This document shows positions 8,072 through 17,111 of a DNA stretch of 64,000 nt, one piece after another. The notes beneath the pieces are model-generated. The model worked only from the letters and a program-made list of their open reading frames with translations, was not told where the DNA came from and made no database searches. Origin of the DNA: Allobosea sp. OK403 (GTDB lineage: Bacteria > Pseudomonadota > Alphaproteobacteria > Rhizobiales > Beijerinckiaceae). Numbering within the stretch: the stretch's first letter is position 1; the number at the start of each line of letters is the position of its first letter. The stretch covers positions 62,001 to 126,000 of the forward strand of contig NZ_FOQV01000002.1 of the NCBI RefSeq assembly GCF_900113835.1, written 5' to 3'. A program made the position numbers and the translations under genes.

Positions 8072-9148
8072 ATGACGACGACAGATGATCGAGACGTGCC
8101 CCCGAAGGCGACGCGCCGGGACTTTCTCGTCACCGCCGCGCTGACCACGGCAGCCGCGAGCATGGGCTCGGTGTCATCGGCGCTCGCCGCCGAGAAGATC
8201 ACCGTCGCCGATCCGGGCGGCATCTATCAATCGGGCTTCGGTGCAGCCTTCTACAAACCCTTCCAGGCCGAGACCGGCATCGAGATCGTCAATGTCGCCC
8301 GTGAGGCGGAGCCGACCAGCCAGATCAAGGCGATCGTCGAGGCGAAATCCTATGTCTGGGATGTGGTGTCGGTGACGCTATCCTCGCGCAAGCTGCTCTC
8401 GGACCAAGGGCTGCTCGAGCCACTGGACTGGAGCGGGCCCGAAATGGATGCGCTCATCCCGGCAGCGCGCCAGCCCGACTGGATGGGCACCAACGTCTTC
8501 GCCAGCCTTCTCGCCTATCGCACGGACACGATGAAGACCGCGCCCAACAGCTGGGCGGATTTCTTCGACGTGAAGAAATTCCCCGGCCGCCGTTCGCTGC
8601 CCAAGAGCCCGATCATCGTCTTGGAAGGGGCGCTGCTGGCCGACGGCGTTCCGCTGGACAAGCTCTACCCGCTCGACATCGACCGCGCCTTCCGGAAACT
8701 CGACGAGATCAAGCCGCATGTCAGCGTCTGGTGGGCGAGCTTCGGCCAGACGACCCAGTTGCTGCAGAGCGGCGAGGTCGACATGCTCTACAGCAGCAAT
8801 GCGCGCATTCAGGCCGCGATCGACAGCGGCGCGCCGGTCCAGCTGATCTGGAACCAGGCGCTCTATGGGCTCGAAGGCTGGGCGATCCCGAAAGGCTCGC
8901 CGCGCGCCGCGCTCGCCAAGCGCTTCATCAAATACTGCGCCAACGGCGCGCGGCAAGCCGCCTATACCAACGCCCTCGCCTATGGCCCGACCAACCCTGC
9001 AGCCTTCGACAAGATCGCGCCGGAGCGGGCGAAATTCCTGCCGACCGCGCCCGAGAACTTCAAGGGCATGGCCCAGATCAACGACGACTGGTGGGGCGCC
9101 AACAAGGACAAGATGTTCGACCGCTTCAACGCCTGGCTGCTGCGCTGA
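8072..9148 (+). CDS. ABC transporter substrate-binding protein (PotD/spermidine-putrescine type)
   Basis: Periplasmic binding protein of 358 residues. The N-terminus has a twin-arginine signal (TRRDFLV) followed by an Ala-rich stretch and a likely cleavage after SALAA. The mature part shows the extracellular solute-binding family fold with KITVADPGG, a FYKPFQAETGI helix and SYVWDVV. The ATG at 8072 is preferred over an upstream GTG at 8045 because AGGGGAGAG lies 8 bases before it. It heads an operon with an ATPase and a fused permease. Polyamine, amino-acid-derived or opine-like substrates are all possible, and I cannot choose between them. Confidence 0.9.
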   Translation: MTTTDDRDVPPKATRRDFLVTAALTTAAASMGSVSSALAAEKITVADPGGIYQSGFGAAFYKPFQAETGIEIVNVAREAEPTSQIKAIVEAKSYVWDVVSVTLSSRKLLSDQGLLEPLDWSGPEMDALIPAARQPDWMGTNVFASLLAYRTDTMKTAPNSWADFFDVKKFPGRRSLPKSPIIVLEGALLADGVPLDKLYPLDIDRAFRKLDEIKPHVSVWWASFGQTTQLLQSGEVDMLYSSNARIQAAIDSGAPVQLIWNQALYGLEGWAIPKGSPRAALAKRFIKYCANGARQAAYTNALAYGPTNPAAFDKIAPERAKFLPTAPENFKGMAQINDDWWGANKDKMFDRFNAWLLR

Positions 9149-9168
9149 CGGCTGCGGACCGACACGCC

Positions 9169-10296
9169 ATGGCCACCGGCAAATCGCCCGAGAACAAGAC
9201 GTCGCCCGAGAACAAGTCGCCGAAGAAGCTGAGCATCGTGGAGGTGTCAAAGCGCTATGGCGACGTCGCTGCGCTCGACAGCACCGACCTCGATATGGCC
9301 GAAGGCGAATTCCTGACCCTGCTGGGGCCATCCGGCTCGGGCAAGACGACACTGCTCTCGATCGTGGCCGGGCTCACCAGCCCGACCACCGGAGAGGTCT
9401 GGATCGACGGCCGTTGCTCCACCCGGCTCCCGCCGTTCAAGCGGGAGATCGGCATGGTGTTCCAGAACTATGCGCTGTTTCCGCATCTGACGGTGTTCGA
9501 AAACATTGCCTTTCCGCTGCATATGCGCCGCCTGCCCGCAGTGGAGGTGGAGCGCGAGGTGCGCCGCGTTCTGGACGTCATCAAGCTGCCCCAGGTCGCC
9601 GACCGGTTCCCGCGTGAGCTCTCGGGTGGGCAGCAGCAGCGCATCGCGCTGGCCCGCTGCATCGTCTACAGCCCGTCGATCGTGCTGATGGACGAGCCGC
9701 TGGGCGCGCTCGACAAGAATCTGCGCGACCACATGCAGATGGAGATCAAGCGCCTCCACACCGAGATCGGCATCACCGTCCTCTACGTCACTCACGACCA
9801 GGAGGAGGCGTTGGCGATGTCGGACAGGATCTGCCTGATGAACAATGCCCGCATCGAGCAGGTCGGTACGCCCGACGATCTCTATTTCCGGCCCCGGAGC
9901 ATCTTCGCGGCGAGCTTCCTCGGCGAATCCAATATCCTCGACGGCGTCGTCCAGGCGATGGGCGAGAAGGCCGTGATCAGCGACCAGGCCGGTGCGACCT
10001 TCGAGGCGCGGCCGGATGCGCGCTTCAAGACTAAGGAGCGCCTGTGCTGGATGGTGCGGCCCGAGAGCCTGCGCGTGACGCGCGATGCGGGCCCGCCGGG
10101 CAATACACTGCGCGGCCGGCTGCAGGATGTCGTCTTCGCCGGCGGCGTCACCAAGATCCATGTCCGCACAGACCAAGGCGGAATGCTCGTCGCCAAACAA
10201 TTGACCACCGCCAATGGCGTGCCCCATCAGGGCGAAGAGGTCTTCGTCAGTTGGAGCGGCGAGGACACGGTCCTGCTGCCGGCGGCCGCGCCGTGA
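9169..10296 (+). CDS. ABC transporter ATP-binding protein (PotA-like)
   Basis: Cytoplasmic ATPase of 375 residues that powers import by the neighbouring binding protein and permease. Walker A GPSGSGKTT is at 53-61, followed by the Q-loop MVFQNYALFP, signature LSGGQQQR, Walker B VLMDEPLGALD and switch VTHD. A TOBE domain follows in the last 110 residues, as in PotA/FbpC proteins. The N-terminus carries a short Lys/Ser/Pro-rich direct repeat (SPENK twice). It starts 20 bases after the binding protein, and its stop overlaps the permease start by 4 bases (GTGA). Confidence 0.93.
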   Translation: MATGKSPENKTSPENKSPKKLSIVEVSKRYGDVAALDSTDLDMAEGEFLTLLGPSGSGKTTLLSIVAGLTSPTTGEVWIDGRCSTRLPPFKREIGMVFQNYALFPHLTVFENIAFPLHMRRLPAVEVEREVRRVLDVIKLPQVADRFPRELSGGQQQRIALARCIVYSPSIVLMDEPLGALDKNLRDHMQMEIKRLHTEIGITVLYVTHDQEEALAMSDRICLMNNARIEQVGTPDDLYFRPRSIFAASFLGESNILDGVVQAMGEKAVISDQAGATFEARPDARFKTKERLCWMVRPESLRVTRDAGPPGNTLRGRLQDVVFAGGVTKIHVRTDQGGMLVAKQLTTANGVPHQGEEVFVSWSGEDTVLLPAAAP

Positions 10297-12086
10297 CCGG
10301 CGAGGCGACGACACTGCACCCAGCCGCGCTCTCCCGGCCGCTATCGCCGCTGCTCGCGCTCTGGCCGCTGCTGCCGATCGCCCTGTTCCTGGGCGCTTTC
10401 TTCGTCTACCCGGTGCTGCAATTGCTGACCCTTTCGGTCCGCACGCCAGCAGGCGAGATGACGGCCCAAAACTATCTGCGCATCGTCTCCGACCCGATCT
10501 ACGCGAATGTGCTGGCGATCACCTTCAAGATCGCGTTCTGGACCACGCTGGTCTCGATCCTGGGCGCCTATCCTGTCGCTTATCTCCTCGCCACCGCCTC
10601 GGCCAAGCGACGCAACAGCTTGATGATCTGGGTGCTCGTGCCGTTCTGGACGAGCTTCCTGGTACGGACCTTCGCCTGGATGATCCTGCTCGGGCGCAAT
10701 GGTGCGATCAACCGCATGCTGATCTCCCTGGGCATCACCGATGCTCCGGTCGCGCTGATCTACAACCTGACCGGGACGCTGATCGGTATGAGCCACGCCA
10801 TGATCCCGCTGGCGATCATGACCATGCTGCCGGTGATGCAGACGATCGACCCCAATCTGGCGCGGGCCGCCGACACGCTCGGCGCCCGGCGCGGCCAGAC
10901 CTTCTGGCGGATCTATTTCCCGCAATCCATGCCCGGCGTCAGCGCCGCCTGCATCATGGTGTTCATCACCTCGCTCGGCTTCTTCATCACGCCTGCGCTG
11001 CTTGGCGGCGCCCGGGAGACGATGATCACACAGGTCATCATCACGCAGGTCCAGGAACTGCTGAACTGGGGCTTTGCCGGCGCGCTTGCCGTCTTCCTGC
11101 TGGCGGCGGCGCTGCTGGTCTTCGCGCTCTATGACCGCGTCGTCGGCATGGCGACGCTGGCTGGCGCCTCGGCATCGGTCGGCCGCGCCCGCCCCTCGAT
11201 GCTGGGGCGCGTCGGTGCGCGCCTGGGCGGCGCCATCCTAGGCGCCCTCGGCAATCTCTGCGCGGCGGTCGCTGAGCGCTGGGAGCGGGCCATGCCGGGG
11301 AGCGCACAGGGCGTGCTCGGCAAGGCTGCGCTGCGGCTCGCCTTCGGCTTCGTCATCGGCTTCCTGATCCTGCCGGCGCTTTTCGTCATCCCCGCCTCCT
11401 TCACCGCGGGCGCCGCCGTCGAGTTTCCGCCGCGCGGCTTCTCACTGCGCTGGTACCAGACCTATCTCTCCTCGCCGGACTGGATCAGCGCGACCTACAA
11501 CTCCTTCGCCATCGCCACGATGTCGGGGCTGGTGGCGCTGCTGATCGGGACGATGGCCGCCTTCGCCCTGACGCGGCGGCGGATCCCGGGCAAGACAGCG
11601 GTTCTCGCCCTGGTCCTGTCGCCGCTGATCGTGCCGCGCGTCGTCATCGCGGTGGCGCTGTTTTACCTCTATTCGCGGCTTGAACTGGTCGGGACGATCA
11701 CCGGCCTCGTCATCGGTCATGCCGTCCTGGCGGTGCCTTATGTCGTCATCACTGTGATGGCGGTGCTCAGCACCTATGACCAACGCTACGACCAGGCGGC
11801 CTCGACGCTGGGCGCCAGCCCGCTGCGCACGCTCTGGCGCATCACCCTGCCGCAGATCAGGCCGGGTCTGATTGCCGCCTTCCTGTTCGCCTTCATCACA
11901 TCCTTCGACGAACTCACCATCGCCCTGTTCGTGACCGGCGGCGCCGTCTCGACACTGCCGCGCCAGATGTGGAGCGACATGCTGCTCCAGATCAATCCGA
12001 CGCTGGCAGCCGTCGCCACGATCCTGCTGGTGGTGATGACGCTGCTTCTCTTCGCCGGCGAATATCTGCGCCGGCGCAGCCCATGA
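10293..12086 (+). CDS. Fused two-domain ABC permease (PotB-PotC in one chain)
   Basis: Inner-membrane channel of the same importer: 597 residues holding two complete permease domains that are usually separate proteins. Each half has about six membrane helices and its own EAA loop, RAADTLGARRGQTFWRIYFP in the first half and QAASTLGASPLRTLWRITLP in the second. The linker around residues 290-340 is Ala/Arg/Gly-rich. The GTG start at 10293 overlaps the ATPase stop (GTGA), implying coupling; no alternative start gives a sensible N-terminus. Fused permeases are known in iron and thiamine importers (FbpB, ThiP), but the ATPase and binding protein here look PotA/PotD-like. Confidence 0.9.
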   Translation: MTGEATTLHPAALSRPLSPLLALWPLLPIALFLGAFFVYPVLQLLTLSVRTPAGEMTAQNYLRIVSDPIYANVLAITFKIAFWTTLVSILGAYPVAYLLATASAKRRNSLMIWVLVPFWTSFLVRTFAWMILLGRNGAINRMLISLGITDAPVALIYNLTGTLIGMSHAMIPLAIMTMLPVMQTIDPNLARAADTLGARRGQTFWRIYFPQSMPGVSAACIMVFITSLGFFITPALLGGARETMITQVIITQVQELLNWGFAGALAVFLLAAALLVFALYDRVVGMATLAGASASVGRARPSMLGRVGARLGGAILGALGNLCAAVAERWERAMPGSAQGVLGKAALRLAFGFVIGFLILPALFVIPASFTAGAAVEFPPRGFSLRWYQTYLSSPDWISATYNSFAIATMSGLVALLIGTMAAFALTRRRIPGKTAVLALVLSPLIVPRVVIAVALFYLYSRLELVGTITGLVIGHAVLAVPYVVITVMAVLSTYDQRYDQAASTLGASPLRTLWRITLPQIRPGLIAAFLFAFITSFDELTIALFVTGGAVSTLPRQMWSDMLLQINPTLAAVATILLVVMTLLLFAGEYLRRRSP

Positions 12087-12129
12087 GCGGGATGCCTTCG
12101 CTCCCCTCGCCTATCCCAGGACATCGCCC

Positions 12130-12846
12130 ATGCAGCCCATGAAGAAGACCTATTACGGCGTCACCCTCGGCATCCTGATGGTGAAGAGCCATTTCCGCCG
12201 GTTCCATGGCGATATCGGCCATGCCGGCACCTGGCCGTTCCCGGTGCAGTATCGCATCGTCGCCGATGCCGTGCCGTCGCGGATGACGGAGATGCACAAT
12301 GTCAGCCTGCTCGAGCCGTTCAAGGCCGCCGCCCAGGAGCTGATCGAGGCCGGCGTCGACGGCATCACCACGACCTGCGGCTTCCTGTCGATCTATCAGC
12401 GCGAGCTCGCCGATTTCTGCTCGGTGCCGGTGGCGACGAGCGCCTTGCTGCAGGTGCCGATGGTCGAGCGCATCATCCCCAGCAACAAGAAGGTCGGCAT
12501 CCTGACCTATAATGGCGACGCCCTGACGGGCCGCTATCTCGAGGCCGCGGGCGTCGCCGCCGACACGCCGGTCGTCGGCATGCCTCCGACCTCGGAATTC
12601 GTCCGCTCGATCCGCGACGGCGACGACAGCGTGCCCTTCGAAGTCTTGCGCGAGGAGGTGCTGGCGACGGCCGGCACGCTGATGACCCGGCATCCCGATA
12701 TCGGCGCGATCGTTTCCGAATGCACCAATCTGACGCCGTTCAGCGCCGATATCGCGCAGCGCTTCCGCGTGCCGGTGTTCGACGCCGTGACCATGGTCAA
12801 CTGCTTCCACGCCGCGCTGAAGCCGCAGCGCTTCGTGCAGGACTGA
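12130..12846 (+). CDS. Aspartate/glutamate/hydantoin racemase superfamily protein
   Basis: A 238-residue cytosolic enzyme of the cofactor-independent two-cysteine racemase superfamily. The expected catalytic cysteines are Cys83 (TTCGF) and Cys198 (SECTN), one in each half. KVGILTYNGDALT and the ITTTCGF strand fit the fold. Arylmalonate decarboxylase and maleate isomerase relatives share the fold, so the reaction is uncertain. It follows the permease by 43 bases and is probably the last gene of the transporter operon, suggesting the imported compound has a stereocentre alpha to a carboxylate. An ATG at 12139 is an alternative start. Confidence 0.8.
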   Translation: MQPMKKTYYGVTLGILMVKSHFRRFHGDIGHAGTWPFPVQYRIVADAVPSRMTEMHNVSLLEPFKAAAQELIEAGVDGITTTCGFLSIYQRELADFCSVPVATSALLQVPMVERIIPSNKKVGILTYNGDALTGRYLEAAGVAADTPVVGMPPTSEFVRSIRDGDDSVPFEVLREEVLATAGTLMTRHPDIGAIVSECTNLTPFSADIAQRFRVPVFDAVTMVNCFHAALKPQRFVQD

Positions 12847-12882
12847 GCCGGAACCTCGCCGCGTGACCGATTCCAGGAGTTG

Positions 12883-13014
12883 AGAGCATTGCTCTTGCGA
12901 AAAACCGGTACCCACTTTTTCGCGCAAGGCTCTCGCGTCCACGGATTGCGGGGCGATCGGCAGAACCAGCTCGATCTTTGTTCTAACGCGGTTCCCTCGC
13001 TCGAAAACGCTCTA
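12883..13014. repeat. Composite dispersed repeat, family A (copy 2, rearranged)
   Basis: Two parts. GAGCATTGCTCTTGCGAAAA and ACCGGTACCCACTTTTTCGC resemble the element at 62983. The end (TTTGTTCTAACGCG, CTCGAAAACGCTCTAA) is the family A core on the opposite strand. It fills most of the 232-base gap between the racemase and the AhpD-like gene. Confidence 0.7.
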
Positions 13015-13078
13015 AGCCGGTCGCGATTGGCGACGCCACCGGCTCCGACGAACAGATCGCCATCTGGAGGGAACCACC

Positions 13079-13474
13079 ATGGGCAAGCCGACACCGATCG
13101 AATACGCCGATGCCTCGCCGGAGGTGCGCGCCGTGTTCGACGACATCATGACCTCGCGAAACCTCAAGGACGTCAACAACTTCTGGAAATATCTCGCACG
13201 CGACCCCGTCTCGCTGCGCCGGACCTGGGAGAGCGTGAAGGAGGTCATGGCGCCCGGCGCCCTCGACCCGCTGGTCAAGGAGATGGTCTATCTCGCCGTC
13301 AGCGTGACGAATAGCTGCGGCTATTGCATCGCCAGCCACTCGGCGGCGGCAGCCAAGGCCGGCATGAGCGAGGCCATGTTTGGCGAGCTTATGGCGGTTG
13401 TGGGCATGGCCAACGAGACCAACCGCCTCGTCAACGGCTATCGCGTTCCCATCGACGCCGCCTTCGATCGCTGA
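13079..13474 (+). CDS. AhpD-like carboxymuconolactone decarboxylase family protein
   Basis: Small cytosolic helical protein of 131 residues with the peroxidase-type active site of AhpD relatives: Glu68, then Cys80-Gly-Tyr-Cys83 and His87 (SCGYCIASH). Such proteins reduce peroxides or act as decarboxylases; a redox role is more likely given the CxxC. A clear GGAGG sits 8 bases before the ATG. It lies downstream of the transporter/racemase genes but behind a repeat element, so it may have its own promoter. The true substrate is unknown. Confidence 0.88.
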   Translation: MGKPTPIEYADASPEVRAVFDDIMTSRNLKDVNNFWKYLARDPVSLRRTWESVKEVMAPGALDPLVKEMVYLAVSVTNSCGYCIASHSAAAAKAGMSEAMFGELMAVVGMANETNRLVNGYRVPIDAAFDR

Positions 13475-13862
13475 CGGTCTGCCTCATCGAGCGGCTCGGC
13501 TTCAGGGGATCAGATCAGTTCGAACAGACGCCAATCGACAGACCAGCGCCTCGCACCGCGGTCCAGAGCGGGTTGTTGCCCGGGCGCAGCCGTAGCGAGG
13601 CGCATTCGCAGCAAGGTCCGCAACTGAAGCAAGCAGCGGCGACAACCGGAATAAGGATCTTGATATCCATTTAAAGTCCAATTAGCGTCCAATAGAATGC
13701 TGGTTCCTGGCGATCCAGCCGAAGTCCGCAACGCCAGTTCCGTTGCAAGATGAGTTCGGTCGGATGAGCGCGATGCGGCTCATTTGAAAGCGTCGGCAAT
13801 GCACTTCCTGCTGGGGCTCGCCAGCGTCAACCGAGCCATTCAATCATATCTGGAGCGCCCCT
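13475..13862. other. Intergenic DNA without a recognisable gene
   Basis: 388 bases between the AhpD-like gene and an orphan gene. Base composition falls from GC-rich to mixed toward the right. Reading frames exist on both strands but show no family motif, no convincing ribosome site and unlikely composition. I see no tRNA or repeat here. Confidence 0.6.
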
Positions 13863-14309
13863 ATGGACATCATGATCTTGAAACGAAATGGAATCAGCAC
13901 ACTAAGCTGGAACATCTCCGCAAATGTGGGACTTGCCTCACCCAACCGCACGGACGACGTGCAATTGGTTCAATTTGGATATTATGCAATGCTTATAAAC
14001 CCAAATTCCAAGATAACCGATGAACAGCGGGACGTGTTTAGCAAGATTGTATTGGGGCAGGCATGTAATGGGACGGCTAACGACCCGCTCGTCGCGGCCA
14101 TTCGAGCGCACCAAAAAGTGAGAGGTGGCCCACAGGACGGCCATGTCAGTCCAACCAGAGAAGGAGGTAGTTATGATGGTCAGCACACCTTCATCATGAT
14201 GGCGCTGAATAATAACATGAGCGATGTTGTGCCGGGCGCGTTTCCACGGATTGACAAGCACCCGAAATGCCCGCCCCTGGTGGCAGCACTTGTTAAACGC
14301 GCTTGCTAA
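13863..14309 (+). CDS. Orphan hypothetical protein in AT-richer DNA
   Basis: A 148-residue protein I cannot place in a family. It is probably real: GGAG lies 7 bases before the ATG, and the frame is open through DNA with codons unlike the neighbours (many AAT, ATA, TTT, CAA). Residues 15-45 contain SPNRTDDVQLVQFGYYAML. This loosely resembles the N-terminal helix of peptidoglycan-binding-like proteins (PN..DDV.LVQ), but the match is weak. The middle is Gly/His/Asn-rich. There is no signal peptide or membrane helix. Composition and isolation suggest recent transfer. Confidence 0.55.
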   Translation: MDIMILKRNGISTLSWNISANVGLASPNRTDDVQLVQFGYYAMLINPNSKITDEQRDVFSKIVLGQACNGTANDPLVAAIRAHQKVRGGPQDGHVSPTREGGSYDGQHTFIMMALNNNMSDVVPGAFPRIDKHPKCPPLVAALVKRAC

Positions 14310-14808
14310 CTACAGAAATAGGCAAGCAACACGGAGACACGGCGCGAGATATATTGAGAAACGGTACGTCGTAGAGCCTAGCGGCTTGAGTCTCTGTGTT
14401 TTATCTTACGATTAACGTGCGAATTTTCCTATTTGCGACAATCCGAAGCTGGAAGCGGCAACGTGAGAGCGGCGCTGCAGCATAGGAAGAGAATGATGGC
14501 GTAACCACAAGTTTAGCGCAGGCCCGGAGCAAAGTTTTCTGGCTTGCTACAGTGCGCCCCTTGAAGTTAAGCCCGTTAGGCGAGTGGGACTGGCAAATTG
14601 CAATCAAGCTCTCCCGAGAGAGCCTCTGGATCCTCAGCCTCTCATCGACCACCGCCTTTGGCCGCCTGATGGGAGATCCCGGCAAAACTCGGATCGTGAC
14701 GCGTTGCCTACCGGCATATGCCCGTTTCCGCGAAACAGTCGCGGACGCATCGTGCCGCCGCGCTGAAGCTAGCGGAGGACCGCTGCGGCGAGAGCATGGG
14801 CATGAATC
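14310..14808. other. Long intergenic stretch, possible decayed sequence
   Basis: 499 bases with mixed GC between the orphan gene and the LysE gene. A 172-codon minus-strand frame (14401-14919) is open but rich in Arg/Ser/Cys, runs into lysE and shows no motif, so I treat it as non-coding. CTCTCCCGAGAG near 14610 is a short palindrome. It may hold the lysE promoter. Confidence 0.5.
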
Positions 14809-15474
14809 GTGCAGAATCTCGGCTTGTTTCAGCAGCTTGGCAGCTTCGCATCCGCCTATCTGATCATCATGGCCGTCCCGGGACCAAACTTCGCAATGGT
14901 CATCCAGTCGAGCGTGCACGGCTCCTTGCGAGGAGCTCTGTCGGCGGCGGTCGGTCTCGCAACGGGAGCGGGTCTGCTCGCGGGGCTGGCATTTGCCGGC
15001 CTTCTATCGACCGGACGCAACGAAACCTGGCAGGGGGTGGCTCATGCGGCCTTCGCTCTGACGCTGGTCCTGATTGGCGCAAGGGCACTACGACGTTCAA
15101 TGCGCGGATCCGCCACCCCGCTATCCTCGGAGGCAAGCCTATCCTCGGAGGCAAGCCTATCTTCGAAGGCAAGCCGCGCGTCGACAAACTTCTTCACGGC
15201 GTTGGTGACGGCCGTTGCCAATCCTTTGACAGCTGTTTTCTTCGCAACATCAATGCTTGAGCTCGGTTTGACCGATCTTCAGACAAGGCCGGCGCTCATG
15301 GCGATGTCAGTCTTCATCATAGCGCTCAGCTGGTTCGGTTTCGTCAGCCTGATGTTTTGTTTTACCCCGGTCCAGAAGGCATTTCAGCTGTTGCGACGTC
15401 CGCTGGATGCGGGCTTGGGCGCCTACCTGATCTTTGTCGGCATATCGCATGTCGCGGCGCCACTGATCGGCTGA
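14809..15474 (+). CDS. LysE/RhtB-family amino-acid exporter
   Basis: Inner-membrane efflux protein of 221 residues with about six hydrophobic helices. The family signature near residue 20 is present (YLIIMAVPGPNFAMVIQSS). Members export lysine, threonine or homoserine lactones; the substrate here is not deducible. The start is GTG at 14809 with a modest GAGAG upstream. The cytoplasmic loop after helix 3 contains three tandem LSSEAS/LSSKAS hexapeptides encoded by an 18-base tandem repeat, which is unusual for the family. The frame is intact through the repeat. Confidence 0.88.
   Translation: MQNLGLFQQLGSFASAYLIIMAVPGPNFAMVIQSSVHGSLRGALSAAVGLATGAGLLAGLAFAGLLSTGRNETWQGVAHAAFALTLVLIGARALRRSMRGSATPLSSEASLSSEASLSSKASRASTNFFTALVTAVANPLTAVFFATSMLELGLTDLQTRPALMAMSVFIIALSWFGFVSLMFCFTPVQKAFQLLRRPLDAGLGAYLIFVGISHVAAPLIG
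15121..15174 (+). repeat. 18-base tandem repeat, three units, inside lysE
   Basis: Units CTATCCTCGGAGGCAAGC, an identical second unit, then CTATCTTCGAAGGCAAGC with two changes. They encode LSSEAS-LSSEAS-LSSKAS in a cytoplasmic loop. Being a multiple of three, copy-number change would not break the frame. Confidence 0.9.
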
Positions 15475-15905
15475 CGTCGGGGTCCTGGCTTGGGACCTTG
15501 GGCTCCGGTCTTTCTCGGCAGGCGCGCAGTCAAGCTCCCCGAGGGCGTCAAGGGCGATTGAAGGTCAGGTCGATTTTTCGCGGGCCTGCATACCGCAACA
15601 AAATGCTCGCCTCCCGGCGTCGGCGTCCCAGGAAAGATCGAGCCGAAGCCATCGTCTCGATGTCTTGATGCCTTGATGTCTCGCCTTGAGCGCGAGACTT
15701 GGGCGGCGCGAGCGATCGAACCACTTCCTCCCCGCGTTTCAACGACGCCTGCCCCATGGCGAACATCGGCGCATCGCTGCGCCTGGTGACCTCGCAGCCG
15801 TCAGCCATTGCCCAAATCTCGGGCTTGCATTGGATTTCTTTTGGATATTACTTGGTCTCAATTCTTAGAGTCCAAAAGGCTTTCTGACGGATCGGAGGAG
15901 CGATT
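15475..15905. other. Intergenic region upstream of the LuxR-type gene
   Basis: 431 bases without a supportable gene. It includes short direct repeats (GTCTTGATGCCTTGATGTCT near 15660) and an AT-richer stretch (about 15830-15890) just before the regulator, where its promoter is likely. Confidence 0.55.
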
Positions 15906-17111
15906 TTGGCGTTCAGGTCTGAGCTGTTTTCATCGCTTGTCGGAAGCATATACGAGGCAGCTCGCGATCCTCGGCAATGGCCGGTTGCGATAGAAAGCCT
16001 GCGCGTCGCCTTCGACGGCTCTGAAGCCTCGTTTGATATTTTCAGCGAGGAGATGGCGCCAAAGTCTTGCGACGGTACCGCGAGAGATCTGCCCCAGAAT
16101 GATCTGCGCGAGATTTTGATCGGGACGGGAGATCCTGACGCGGATGTCGTGGCGGTCGACCGAGCCTTTTCCGACCAGTCGAGCAGCCCGTCATTTTCGA
16201 GAGGCGGCAGGCTTCTGCTCTGCCGGTTCCGCCTCAAGCGGCTGGCGACACTTCTTCAGGATGACGACATCGCCGAGACGTCTTGCTCGCCCGAAAGCCG
16301 CGGCTTTTGCATCCATGTCGGGCGAGGTCGGGAGCAACCGCTCTTCAGTATCGAGGACATGGCCTGGTTCATGCGCATGGCCTCGCACGTGCAACGCGCG
16401 ACCGAACTCTCCCAGAGCGTCAGCCAGGCGCGAATGGCGGCGGCGATCATCGGGCAATTGCCCTTCGGCGTGCTTGTCGTCGATGCACAGAAGCGGGTCA
16501 TCGCCGCCAATCATGCCGCCACGGAACTCACCAGGCATTCCCGCTCCGGGATCAAGGTTCGCAGGGGCATTCTGACTGCGCGCAGCGGTCTCGACGTCGA
16601 CAAGCTCCAGCAGGCCGTGTCCGCCGCCTGCCGACTGCAGGAGCGCGGAAGCGCTCAGGCGGGCTGCGATGCGTTCATCCATTCCCGGTCCCATGCGAGC
16701 GATGGCGACGCGCTTGCGATCTCGATTTGCCCCTTGCCGCAGACCGAGCGGCTGGCCGCCAGCGAGGGCAGCTATGCCGTGGTCTTTGCCCAGAGGCTTT
16801 CGCTGAACTTGCCCTTTGGCTTCGTCGAACAGGTGCAAAGCGTCTTCGGCCTGACACCGACGGAAGCGCGATTGGCGTGCTCCCTGGCGGAAGGGCTCTC
16901 GCTCAAGGACGCCGCGCGGCGACAGGGTATCCGCTTCAAGACAGCACGTTCCTATCTCGAAGGCATTTTCCAGAAGACCGGCGCACACCAGCAGAGCCAG
17001 CTCGTCGCCGTGCTCAAGACGGTCCAACTCATCCTCGGGAACGCCGCGATGACAGAACGCCGACCAGCCGCGCTCGCCGGCTACCAAATTCCCGCAACCG
17101 ATGCCGCCTAG
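15906..17111 (+). CDS. LuxR-family helix-turn-helix transcriptional regulator
   Basis: A 401-residue cytosolic regulator. The C-terminal GerE-type HTH covers about 314-370: LTPTEARLACSLAEGLSLKD with KTARSYLEGIFQKTG as the recognition and dimer region. The N-terminal 300 residues look like a PAS-type sensor (FGVLVVDAQKRVIAANHAA near 190-210), so a small ligand or redox signal is likely. The TTG start at 15906 is chosen because GGAGGAG lies 7 bases upstream and no ATG gives a better N-terminus. The target is not evident; it is convergent with azlCD and shares a repeat with that operon's end. Confidence 0.85.
   Translation: MAFRSELFSSLVGSIYEAARDPRQWPVAIESLRVAFDGSEASFDIFSEEMAPKSCDGTARDLPQNDLREILIGTGDPDADVVAVDRAFSDQSSSPSFSRGGRLLLCRFRLKRLATLLQDDDIAETSCSPESRGFCIHVGRGREQPLFSIEDMAWFMRMASHVQRATELSQSVSQARMAAAIIGQLPFGVLVVDAQKRVIAANHAATELTRHSRSGIKVRRGILTARSGLDVDKLQQAVSAACRLQERGSAQAGCDAFIHSRSHASDGDALAISICPLPQTERLAASEGSYAVVFAQRLSLNLPFGFVEQVQSVFGLTPTEARLACSLAEGLSLKDAARRQGIRFKTARSYLEGIFQKTGAHQQSQLVAVLKTVQLILGNAAMTERRPAALAGYQIPATDAA

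Noticed and set aside
13510-13731. A 73-codon minus-strand frame
   Set aside because: No recognisable features; probably a chance frame in the intergenic stretch.
14401-14919. A 172-codon minus-strand frame before and into lysE
   Set aside because: No family motif, Arg/Ser/Cys-rich composition, no ribosome site, and it overlaps the clear lysE start on the other strand.
15121-15174. Possible CRISPR repeats
   Set aside because: The three 18-base units are directly adjacent without spacers and lie in frame inside lysE.
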